Assembly: GCA_022559845.1 (NCBI GenBank)
Contig: CM040121.1
Span: forward strand, 512,658,566-512,722,565
Source: Amorphophallus konjac
Taxonomy: Eukaryota; Streptophyta; Magnoliopsida; Alismatales; Araceae
Reading direction: 5' to 3'
DNA: 64,000 nt
Position numbers and translations under genes: made by a program. Positions within the stretch are counted from its first letter, which is position 1. Each line of letters begins with the position of its first letter. Under the pieces are notes generated by a model. That model worked only from the letters and a program-made list of their open reading frames with translations, had not been told where the DNA came from and made no database searches. Positions 34,101 through 46,100 of the stretch are shown piece after piece.

Positions 34101-37100
34101 TATGTTTTTGTGTATGTGTGGTAATTTTTGTCTTGTTTTTTGTCAATTTACCAGCTGTTTAATAAAATCTGATGTCTTTTCTGCTTACCTTTGAAACCTA
34201 TGAAAATATAGTTCTTCCCATCACCTTTTTTGTCTGCAGCTAATGATATTTATAATGTAATCTGTGGAATCCTTTTTTCATTGTATGTCATGTGATGTTG
34301 ATCTTACATCAGGCAGATTGGCAAGCTTTACGTGGTGCTCTTGTTGGCTGCTTAGCTCTTTTGAGGAGGAAAAATGATGTTGGTAACGTAATGGGTAATG
34401 ATGCAAGGATACTTGCTCAATCTTTTTTACAAAATATACAAGTACAGTCATTGTCGCTGCATGATCGTAAGGTGGATCCTCACATTTATCATGTTTTCAT
34501 TGGCATAGATGTTCCATGTCAATCTTTTGTATTTTCATGTTTTAGAAAATTGATATGTAATTATATGGTTTCAGCTATGCTTTGAACTTCTCCAATGCCT
34601 TCTGGATGCATATCCCAAGGATGTTGCTATACTGGTATTTTGTTTACTTATCCAGTATCTCTCCCACTTGAAGATAGTACATTTTGGAAATTTCTTTTCC
34701 CTGTGGTGAGCTGCATTCTGTAACATATATGTTTGATGTCCTTGGAAGCTCTTTTGAAATATTGCACAATTGGGTACTTGCCACAAATCAACTATGCAGA
34801 TTTGCATTTACAAAACCATGAATGAACATACAGCATTGTTCCACTTGATGTGGTTAGGATTGTGGTTTGCACTATTCGATTTTTCTGTTGGTAGGACCAG
34901 GATTCAAGGATCGGATAGTATTGGTCACAATTAGCTGATTCCATTGGACTTTAGCCAATCTGATTCAACCCCGATCCCCCTGCTGCTGACCTTGTGGCCA
35001 ACTCGGCTGGATCAGGGAGGATCAGCGTAGATCAGCTGATCCAGGCCGGGATTGGCTAACATGTCATGGTCACCAATGGCTAATCTTCTTGACATTTTGG
35101 GGACAACAATGAGGGCTATTAATGGCCCTCATTTGGCCCTACTGCCACTGTAACACTCATCTATCATTTTCTTGCACTCTCTTCTACTCTGTTTCATTCT
35201 TTTTCACTCTCTTACTCTATTGTGGCTGGATCTTATAGATCATCAATGGCAATGAGCTATCTAATTGGATGCAAGTTGCATAGTTGTCAAGGGAGTCGCC
35301 TAGGCGACTAGGTGCTCTTATGGGGCCATGGCGCCAGCCTGCCTTTCTGCCTCCCCATAAGGCCAGTAAGGCGTCTGCCTAGGCGAGCAAGGCGCCTTGC
35401 CTAGGTGCCTTGGGCTGTCTCGCATGGGCATAGCCTATAAATCTCTTCCAACACCCTTCTCCATATGTGTGTCTCTCTCTCTCTCTGCCCCCTCTCTCCT
35501 CCCTCTATCTCTCTGCATTTTTAATATTAAAATCTATAATTTTTTCATGTATCTTATTCAATATTGGGAATATATATTTTCGTGGTTTTTACATAGGTGT
35601 CAAGGTGTCGCCTAGGCAACCCCTAAGCGGACGCCTTAACGCCCAAGTGCTCAGGCTCCCCATGCACATTTTGGGTCACCTTTTCGCCTTGACAACTATG
35701 GATACAACCTTGCAATTTTGTCTGTGATCTCTCCATTCTCTTAAAATTTTTCCTAATAGTCCGTCAAACTTTTGCATGCATGCATGCATTCTTTGTTGCT
35801 TACACACCTCTTTTTATTGCGTTTGAAGCTAAGATTATAGTGCCTGTCAAATAGAGCCATGGCATTACAACACTATGAGGAGTCAGCTGCCATCTCCCAT
35901 GGTGCCCAGCATGGGTTCACTGAATACCCATATATATGCAACAACAAGAAGTGCATTGTAGTGATATCCTCTCTTGCAGGAATGTTATTGTCTCATGCAT
36001 CCGGGTCCGACTAGGAAAAGGCGACATGAGCCTTTTCTGGAAGGACATATAGTGTGGAGACTTCTCTTCAGAGGCATTGTTTCCTAGCTTCTTCGCAGTT
36101 GCAGCGAATGCCGTGGGATCAGTCTCTTAGGCTTTTGACTCCCTCTTGCCTGGAGGGGCATGGGCACCGTCAGTCTTTTGGAGGGACCTCAGGCAGGAGG
36201 AGTTGGCGTAGCTTCAGGACTTCATTTCTCTTCTCCTATCCTTCCATCCTTGGCCTAATAGTGAGGATGTGTGGGTGTGGCGGTGGGAAAAAGAAGGGTT
36301 CTTCACTGTCGGGTCAGCCTATAGTGTCATCTCAGATGGAGGGGTTCGTTACAACCTCTATGATCAAGTGTGGAGACCCTAGAGCCCGTCGAAGGTGAAG
36401 CTCATGGCTTGGAGGATATCTCATGGGAGACTATCGACTCGAGACAGGTTGTGTTGTTTCCTTCCAGACATTCAGTCGACCTACTGTCTTTGTGGTCAGG
36501 AAGACGAAACCCTCAACCATCTATTTGTAGGTTGTATCTACTCACAAGGGGGTGTGGGAGGAGCTTGCTAGGTGGACCCGTTGCGTCATTGGCCAACACA
36601 GTGAAGTCCACCACTTGTTTGTGCATTGGGAGAGGCCTTGGCCCAGTAGGAGTGACAGGAAGGTGTGGTGGCTTATCTTTCATGCCACCTTGTGGATGTT
36701 GTGGGGGGAGTGGAATAATCGGATCTTCAAGAGGGAATCTCGTGCTGAGGAAGCTCTTGTGTCTTTTGTTTGTGATAGAGTAAGGGAATGGGTTGTTATT
36801 CTTTGTAATGTGAATTTCCTTACTTCTCCTCTTTTTGGCTGTCTAGGGGTTGGGTTGATTCACACTGTCTTTGTGTGGCCTCTCTTGTATAGGATTTTTA
36901 GGGTTGCTTTTTTTGGGGGTTGTGACAGCATATATTTGTACATTCTATTCCATTTTATATATTAGTGGTACCACCCACTTTCAAAAAAAAAACCAAACAA
37001 GAAGTGTAATGCTTATATTGGCAGAAAGCTCTTTTCAGTGGTGTCTTTAATTGAAGCAACAACTTGCAGGCAAAGGTGTGTGCAACCTTGCAAGGAGGCA

Positions 37101-40100
37101 CTGCTGGAGGTTATAATACAATTCAAAGATTATTTGAACCAAAGAGATGTTGATAAGTCAAAAAGTACAAGGAGGAAGAACAGAGTGACAAAAGAGTTGA
37201 GTCCCCAATTGTAACCCAAATTTATATTTATGAAATGGGGGCCAACTGGAAGGGAGGAAACGATTAATAACATAGAGGCATAAAAACGAGGGCCTCAAAT
37301 AATCCTGCATCAGTTATTGAGAAGACAACCTTTTGCTTATAAGGTTGATCGTCACCCTTTAACCCAAGAGGCGATCACCACTAAGGGAGACAACCTTGCC
37401 ATGTGCCTCCTCAAGACTGACATCCTACAACGATGATATGTCTATAGATGAGCTAATGTTGACACCACCTTCTAAAAAAAGGCACCCTTTAAAGGACAAA
37501 ATCTCACCTCCACTCTCACTTGGGGACCACAAAAATCTTCTCGCATCAAATGGTATTTGAGGGTTATGTTCTAGGTCAACATAATTTTATGAATTATATT
37601 ACAACAACAATTTCAAATTGTGATTCTAAGTTTTAATTACGTCCTTATTTAAAGAGAACTTTCACTCTGCGCATGAAGCAAGATAGTAACTCCTTTGCAA
37701 AGTAATTATTTTTTAGTTATATGGATTGACATCTAGTGAAGGAAATGGATTCGACTGAGGATTAAATGACAAGGTTCGTGATTTGACTAGAGTGGATCTT
37801 TTATGGGCCCTCTTCTGAAGCAGAAGAAGAGCACACATTTATTCTTTATGACTGTTGTCATGACTTGATTCAATCTTTGTGAGATATTATTTGCTTTGAA
37901 CCAAGTCTACATCTGTGTGTGTGTGTGTGTGTGTGTTTACATAACCTAATAACTTTTTCTCGAGCTTTCCAATATGGGACTAATCTAGTTCATCCCTATC
38001 TTAACCCCGATGCATAGTGGTAGTTCCATGCCGTGGCGATTTCACATCGACACGTATATACCTCAACTGGGTAGACCTCTCCTCCTACATGGCTCCCAAC
38101 TAGGTCACTATAGGGCCACTAGTTTTTACCTGGTTCATTCTAGGACCAACCCATATTGAGCTGGTCTTGCTCTAAAACCACAATGTCATGACTTGATCCA
38201 ACTTTTGTGAGGTATTGTCTACTTTGGACCAATACCGCATAGCTTTGTCTCCAAAAGGCATCTCACAAGATATAAATCTAAGTCATATATATAATCCAAT
38301 AACTTTTCCTACTTTCCGATATGGGACTAATCTGGTTCCTCCCTACTTTAGTCCCCATACATACTGATGCATCCATGTCATGGCGGCTTCACACCAGCAT
38401 GTATGCATCTCATGGCTAGGTAGTGCTTTGGCTTATGACTAGATCACTACAACTGCCGTCAAGAACCCAAAGTTATCCACAGAATGATTGGAAGGGTGGG
38501 ATTGGCATGGTTTGATGCGGGACGACATACCTAAACAGGTACGACTAGGCGACTAATTGAGATCAACAAAATACGTTACAATAGGTTGACAAATAGCCCA
38601 TCGCGTACATGAACTCTAGGGGAAATAATGCGTGAAACAAGAGTAGCTACGCTCTAGGAAACCGTCTCTCGTAGCGAGAAATGTCGAACCGAATGGTAGG
38701 TAGGACTACCACAGTCTTGGGTATTGCTCCACGTTCAAACATCTCAAATTGGTCTCCTCAGGTGGCGCTCACATGCACACACTCCGGTAGTAAATAAAAT
38801 AACAGGCTAAAATATCCTATCACGCTCAACGCCGACAGATAAAACACGGATACTAAGTTTGCAAATCGAAGAAGCAGATCTCCAGCACTAACCAACTCGC
38901 TGAAGAGTGAGGCACGCTCTCGGGGATGCGAGGTCCTCCACGTTGGGGGTTGGGGTTTGCAGCTGCGACGTAAGGGCTAGACTCCTCCGTGGGTGGGGCA
39001 GCTGTTGGGACAGTCGCTATAGCCGTTGGGACGCAGGTCTCCGAGGTTTGCAGTCAGCAGTAGGCTCCAACGACGATCAAGTCGGAGGCCGACGACAGGA
39101 CTGGCTGGGCTCGCGATGGCGGTGACCAGCGGAGCGGGTGACCTGCCATTGGCAGAGGCGGCTGTTGGGGCCACTACTGCGGTTGTTGGAGGCGAGGGTC
39201 GCGGGCAGCGAGCAGGCACCAGGCTGCCTTGGGGCATCACAGCGGGATTCATGGGGTGGAGCTGCTGAGCCGGTGAGGTAGGGTCGACCCTTGTTCGTGG
39301 GTGCTACTGCCCCCGCTGGTGGCGGGTGACCTCTGCTGTTGTAGCAGTGGGCGGCGGGGGTCGAGGCAACTATGGTAGCAGTGGGCGGTGGACTAGGCTC
39401 CGGCCGCCGGCGTGGCACTCGCGGCAAGCCGCTGCTGTTGCTGGGTGGTCGTAGGCAGGGTGTGAGGCTGGCGTCGGCGGCGTGACTGGCCGTAGCCGGC
39501 GGCAGTGATGGAGACGCCCTTAATCAAGCATCGTGGGGCATTGTGCAGGGGGAGGGGTCGCCTGGGTGTCATCGGGGTGCCCTCAGCACTGCTGTGCGTT
39601 CGCAAGAGTGAGTTTAAAGGAGAGAAAGTGCAGAGGGAGAAGAAGAAAAGGTGGGTGGTGGAGTACGAGGAAGGAGAAGGCATGCAAAGGAAAAGTGGAG
39701 GCTTGTTGCGTCGTACGGTGAGTAAGAGAGGGAGAGGAAGAGAGGAAGAAAAGGAGGAAGAAGACAAGGGCTTCACACCCTAGGGTTTTGCGCCCTAACC
39801 TAGGGCTTCGCAACCTTTGGAGGAAAGTTGGCGGCTCTCAAGGAAATTCTCATTCATCATCTTCATTAGCCTAAACAAAGGAGATTACAACTTATTTATA
39901 GAGGTCGGAAACCCTAATGGTCTTCCTCCTATGTCCACTGACCAAAATATCCCTAAGACTAAAAAAAATAGTGCAAAATCGCACTGAAAAATGCAGAATA
40001 AATGAAAAAGACTCTAATGGGCCACTAATGGGCCTCTCAACTACACAAATGACTAAAGTAATCAATAAAAAGTACATCAGTCCACTAAATGATCATCATC

Positions 40101-43100
40101 AAGCCAAAGAGATGTCCACTGTTGAAGGCCTCTGACAATAGTAAACGCGGGTCGGGTCGGGTCGAACCGGATCCACGCTCTGATGTTCTCACCATGGTTC
40201 TTCTGCAATAGTATTGCAACCAATGTTGTTAGAGTTCTTACTTGATGGATATAATGGAGATCATCATGAGTGGGTCTATGCTTAAAATTGCCAACGCTCA
40301 GAGAGATGTAGAGCACTTGTTGACAGTAAGTCAATGATACAAACGACTGTGTTAAGCTTGAGAGAGTACGTGGTGAAAGTGGTTGTACAGTTATGCTGTT
40401 GTTGGACAAGTATCTTTCAAAGCTTTGTTACCTAACCACCTAATGTGCAGAATAATACTAGGCAAATACTGCCAAATGTGATTATTTCTGTTCCTTTGTA
40501 TAGGTATTAAAAGAAGTGTGATAAGCTTTTGACAATCAATTGGTGCCATTAGGAAGGTGAACATATACAATATCTATTTAAGCTAATGGATGATATGCCA
40601 GAAGAGGTAGATGAGCCGTCAAAATGGTAATAGACAATGTTTCATCATGTAAAGTTTTTCTTGAGAATATGACGGGTCGTGTATATGTTGGATGTCTTAT
40701 TCTGCACATTGTCTAGATTTGATGCTGTTGGGAATGTCCAAGGATCTAAAAGGAGTTGTTTCTCCTTGGTAGCAGCTCAATTTGGACCAATCTACACTTA
40801 TTTTGTAAGCTTACATTCTCAGAAGCATAATTTGCTGAGGATGATTGGATCCAACATCTGAATTCTTAGATGGGACAAATTACTGCAAAATAGGATATTG
40901 GAGAGAAGGGCAAAATACTGGAAGGCTTTGATTGCACCTGTTAGGGGCAAGGATGGCAAACTCGGTTTCGGACTCGGTTTCGGCCGGGTCCGAAACCGAT
41001 ACGACTCGGTATCGGTTTCGGTTTCGGCCGAAACCTGTCGAAACCCAGATAAAAGGTTAAAAAAAAATCAAATTAATTCTAAAAAATTTGGAAAAAAAAT
41101 TATAAAAAATATAAATAATCACTTAAAATCACAAAAATCATTACACATGCATTTGACTGTATAAGTTAGTGCAATAACCTTGAAGTAGACAACTGCAAAA
41201 ATTGAGAATAATTCAGAAAAATATGAATAATCACATAAAAATCAGAAAATTCATTAGATTTAAATGCATGCCCTGCAACTTCTGCTGATTTTTGACCCCT
41301 CTCAATGCTTGCTTGATTTTAGATTGTGTAGCTTGGGGCCTTCTGTGCAGATAGCTGTCCATGGGACCTGTTCCCTGCGTATGTGGGGCAGCACCAACGT
41401 CAGGACGTCGTGCAGCTGTACTCTCATAGGTCTCTGAACCCATGGCTCCCTTCCTTTTCCTTCGAGCGACTTGTTCACGCTCCCTTGCTTCAGTCAGCTC
41501 TGGATCAGAATCTTTAGTGCCTTCCTCATCATCATCCCTCCTAACCCTTCTGTCAGAAATCTCCTCAGCAATTTCAGCCTCATCCTCAGCCCTTTGTTGC
41601 ACCCTCCCTTTTCCCCAGAAGACACTGGCGCATCTCTTCTCGCACCTCTTGGGGACAGTTGTCACATTATCTTACCTCTCCTCTTACCCCTGTCAAATGT
41701 TGCTTTTCTCTGGTAATTCCGCCATACATCTCCTTACCACAGTAATTGCATTTCACCTTTCTTCTCTTAGCATCAATTAAGGACATGTGGGCTCACCCCG
41801 GATCCTCCTGCCCTTGCTGCTCCTGTGTTTGCTGACGTCTAGGCATGATGCTGCATTAAGACAGTCAAAGAAAAATAGTATAGTTGTAAGTACATTGGAA
41901 AAATTACGGCTTAATTATTAATCACCCTTGGAAAAAAATAATTATCCGCATGCTCCCACCCCAAAATGTTCAATGAAGCTTAATGTAACTTCAATTGAGC
42001 CTAAGCAAATCAAAATAGACAGAAGCACCAATTTCTATGACCTAATTAGGGCTTAATTAGCAATTAACCCTTAATCACCCTTGGAAAAAAATAATTACCC
42101 GCATGCTCCCACCCCAAAATGTTCAATGGAGCTTAATGTAACTTCAATTGAGCCTAAGCAAATCAAAATAGAAAGAAGCCTCAATTTCTATGACCTAATT
42201 AGGGCTTAATTAGCAATTAACCCTTAATCACTCTTGGGAAAAAATAATTACCCGCATGCTCCCACCCCAAAATGTTCAATGAAGCTTAATGTAACTTCAA
42301 TTGAGCCTAAGTAAATCAAAATAGACAGAAGCCCCAATTTCTATGACCTAATTAGGGTTTAATTAGCAATTAACCCTTAATCACCCTTGGAAAAAAATAG
42401 TTACCCGCATGCTCCCACCCCAAAATGTTCAATGAAGCTTAATGTAACTTCAATTGAGCCTAAGCAAATCAAAATAGACAGAAGCCCCAATTTCTATGAC
42501 CTAATTAGGGTTTAATTAGCAATTAACCCTTAATCACACTTGGAAAAAAATAATTACTCGCATGTTCCCACCCCAAAATGTTCAATGAAGCTTAATGTAA
42601 CTTCAATTGAGCCTAAGCAAATCAAAATAGACAGAAGCCCCAATTTCTATGACCTAATTAGGGTTTAATTAGCAATTAACCCTTAATCACTCTTGGGAAA
42701 AAATAATTACCCGCATGATCCCACCCCAAAATCCTCAATGAAGCTTAATTTAACTTCAATTGAGCCTAAGCAAATCAAAATAGACAAAAGCCCCAATTTC
42801 TATGACCTAATTAGGGTTTAATTAGCAATTAACCCTTAAGCCCTTAATCACCCTTGGAAGAAACTTAATAAGCAAGGTTTGCTCACACCAAATTTTTAAC
42901 CCAACCAAAATAACACAACAAAACAATCAAACCCTAAATTAACCCAATGAAATTAACCTCAAACAAAACAATCAAACCCTTGATGTTGTGTTGGCCCCCG
43001 GTGTGCGCAGCAAGGCTCCCTCTCGGCCTCTCCCTGTCCACCTCCAGCAGGCGTAGCAGCAGCAGGCTCGCAGCCGCAGCAGCAGCAGCCGCGGCCCTTG

Positions 43101-46100
43101 GTCGCACGGCAGCAGCCGGCCAGCCGCAGCAGGTAGCAGCCGGCCAGCTGCAGCAAGCAGCAGTCGCCAGCACAGCAGCACGGCAGCAGTAGCTCGGCAG
43201 CAGCACAGCATCGGCAGGGAGACAGCAGCCAGCAGGGGGGAGGGTTTCGGCCGAAACCGTGGCTAGGTAGTGGGGTTTCGGGGGGGCGGGGGGAGACAGC
43301 AAAGCATAAAGGGGTTCACGTGTTTCGGCCGAAACCGACCGATTTCGGGCGAAATCAGTATCGGTTTCGTCCGAAACCGATACCTCCTTTAAGTTTCGGA
43401 TTGCTACAGTAATAAATGCCCTTTTCGTATCGGTTATGGCCGAAACGTATCGGTACTGCCAACAGTGGTTAGGGGCCCAAACTCTAACCCAAAACCTAGG
43501 CTTTGAGTTAAGGGAATCCCTCACCTGCATAGAGGAAAGACTCCCATGGGTTTCTGATATGGGACTAAACCACAACACCTTCCCTCGCGCTGAACCAACC
43601 TGTTTGGGGCTCATCACGGGTAGGGACAAGTGTCCACATATGGATCCAATAGGAAACGAGGCTCTGATACCATGTTAGAGATCCGAACTTTATGCCAAAA
43701 CCTAGACATTGAGTTGAGAGAATCCCCACATGTATAAAGAAAAGACTCCCATAGATTTCCGATATGGGACTAAACCACAACAACAACTATCTGTTGGACG
43801 TGAAAAAGTTACCGAACATAGTGGAACTGCTAGTGAATGTTTGAGAGTAAACAAGAAAGCCAACTGGTGATGGCTTAGGGATGGATTGTGGCAAGGAGGA
43901 ACTTAAAAACTAAAATGGAAAAACATCTAAGAAACTATCGGACATCATTGATGCAAGGTGGGAGAGCACACTTTCTACGATCTTCATGCAGCATGTAAAA
44001 TAACGATATATTTCTTGAATTATAAGGTACTTTTGTGACCTTGCTTCCTAAATTACTAATTACTTATTTTATTGTTTAGGATGTTTCTTCAACCCTTGAT
44101 ACTAGTATGGACCAGATATTAATAATGATGATGAACTAGTGAATGAGATAGAGAATGTAATCAGATGTTAAGCAGTGAATGAGATTCTTTGCCTAAATCA
44201 TCATATCCTTATCCTTATAGGTGACGAACAACATGATTATATGTTGTATGTGATTCCAGATCATATAGATTACTAATTACATCCAAAATTCTTGATCATA
44301 GGTGGAAGTTATTCCACTTTGGATCTTATACTTCATGGAGGGCAGTGATGCTCAGTCCAGGTAACGCTTTAACAATGTTAGTAGTTAAATGGTAAATTGC
44401 AACCCAAATTTTGTAGTTAATTGGTGGATTATTATCATAGGAAACCCCAAACTATGAGGATCTGGTGTTTATTGTATAATTCATGTATTGAGTCAGATGA
44501 CGACTACTTCAGGAGAGAAACTGAAGTAATAGGTGACGAATCTTAAATAGTCCCAGGAGCACATAGTCACATACCTTCTGTCTCAACCTTGGCTTCTACT
44601 GAAATCCACATGATTTTAATATGCATTTATGTTGATGCATGCAGAAACGTCAAAACTAAACAAGCTCAAGAATATTTCATAAAGCTTTACTTGTTACATT
44701 GTTCAATGATAAATGTCATATATCTAAATAAAGCCGTACATTGTTCCTCCGATCAAGTTGTCAACGTAATGCTGAGAACATTCTATTCTGTGTGGCTGCA
44801 CGATTCTCAGGGTCGGGTTTGGGCATGTGGAGAGCAGCCCCACGATCTCAACTGCACCAGCTTTTGGCCATCTCAAGCATGGAGGCAGATGGAGCAGCTT
44901 TTGGCCCCACAATCTCTATAAATTTATATGTTCTTCTTCCATTTTTTCTAATTTTCTCTCTTTCCATATTTTATCTTGTTCAGCTTCCCCCCCCCCCCCC
45001 CCCCCCCCCCCGAATTTTCACGAGTTTTCCAATTCTGCTGATCCCATCTGGTCTAGATTGGGATCTGGCTGATTAAAATCCAATCTCATCTGGCAATCCT
45101 TTCCCTGAAAAGCTGATTACTTCTGATAATGGACTCAGTTTCACACGGTATTATAGGTCGCTGAAACATTTTTCTATAATATATTGTGACTGTATTTATT
45201 TACCTTTTGATGTCGTTGTGTTTTTATTTTCATTGCAAACTTTTTCTTGTAGGGTGAAGACATCGTTCATGGCATTTGTGCTGCAATTGATGAAGAGAAG
45301 GACCCTAGATGCCTAATGCACACATTTCAGCTTGTTGAAACTCTAGCACATTTATTTCCAGATCCATCTGGCCCATTGGCAAGCTATGCTAGAGAACTTT
45401 TTGAGGTTCTAAGCTGCTATTTCCCTGTCTACTTTACACATGTAAGTCAGGTGATTATAGACAACAGTTTTATATAGTTTTATGCGCTTCAAAGAGATAA
45501 TAGCAGTCAGAAATAATGGCCATTGTAAGGTCTGTTTTGGCATTAATTAGACTGCTACTCATACTTCTAAGAAACATGTATATCAATTGTCCAACTGTCA
45601 CCATACTGTTCATTTACGGCAAGTTATTGGCATACTATGCTTGTGTAGCAGCTCTTGATTTTCATATTATTTATATCTTTATACTTATCTGCATTTAGTA
45701 ACTCTATTAAAGATGTTTCTTCCTACTTTATGCAGCCAAAGACTGATGATTTTGGTATCCAACGGGAAGATCTTTCAAAGGCTTTAATGGTACATAACTT
45801 GTTATTCGTATATTTGAAATTGATTGTTCAAAAATATTGTTAGCAATGCTACAATTAGTTTGTTTGATCATAGAAGATTAGTTTCCTAAAATAAATTATC
45901 TATTCTTCCATATTTTCCTGTTCATATCCCATGTAAATCAAATCTCTATGTGTTCACCAGCTTGTGAATCCTGTGAGCAAAACCTAGACTGATGAATAGA
46001 AAAGGGAATGGAATAAAGTAGAGAATAGTGAAAATATCTGTTAGGTCCACCATTGCTTAGTTTCGCATTGTGGTGCATGGTTCCGGACCCGAAACCGTTT

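Larger units (their letters stand above)
40948..43467 (-). mobile_element. hAT-A: internally deleted hAT element
   Basis: 2520 bp, flanked by the exact 8 bp target duplication GTTAGGGG (40940-40947 and 43468-43475). Ends CAAGGATGGCAAACTCGG and, inverted, CACTGTTGGCAGTACCG match the family consensus. GTTTCGG arrays lie at both ends (about 40962-41045 and 43245-43450). A GCAG-rich stretch (43030-43220) and six 153 bp repeats precede the transposase start on the minus strand. The transposase is cut off soon after the BED region and fused to 3' UTR sequence. Confidence 0.92.
40939..43782 (-). mobile_element. TRIM element (copy 1) split by hAT-A
   Basis: Without the hAT insertion and its duplicated 8 bp, this is about 316 bp. 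The LTRs are 40939-40947 joined to 43476-43577, and 43673-43782 (110-111 bp, TGTTAG...CCACAACA). Between them are 95 bp with GCTCTGATACCA (43661-43672), the exact complement of the tRNA-Met primer site, directly abutting the second LTR. A polypurine tract on the minus strand abuts the other LTR. Flanks GCACC and ACAAC do not match, so the target duplication is lost. Confidence 0.85.
34635..45252 (+). other. MMS19 intron 6 (10.6 kb), transposon-filled
   Basis: Holds, in order, a MITE-like element, a truncated LINE, a TRIM, an LTR-like minus-strand fragment, and a TRIM split by hAT-A. Remaining parts (34635-35278, 35702-35942, 37007-37855, 40421-40938, 43783-45252) are AT-rich with no gene seen. 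A GATCAG-rich patch lies near 34960-35060, and a run of over 20 C lies near 44989-45011. Confidence 0.8.

Noticed and set aside
42934..43629. Minus-strand frame of 231 codons with Ala/Cys/Leu runs
   Set aside because: Runs across the CAG-rich block and end array of hAT-A. It is upstream of the transposase and is repeat-derived.
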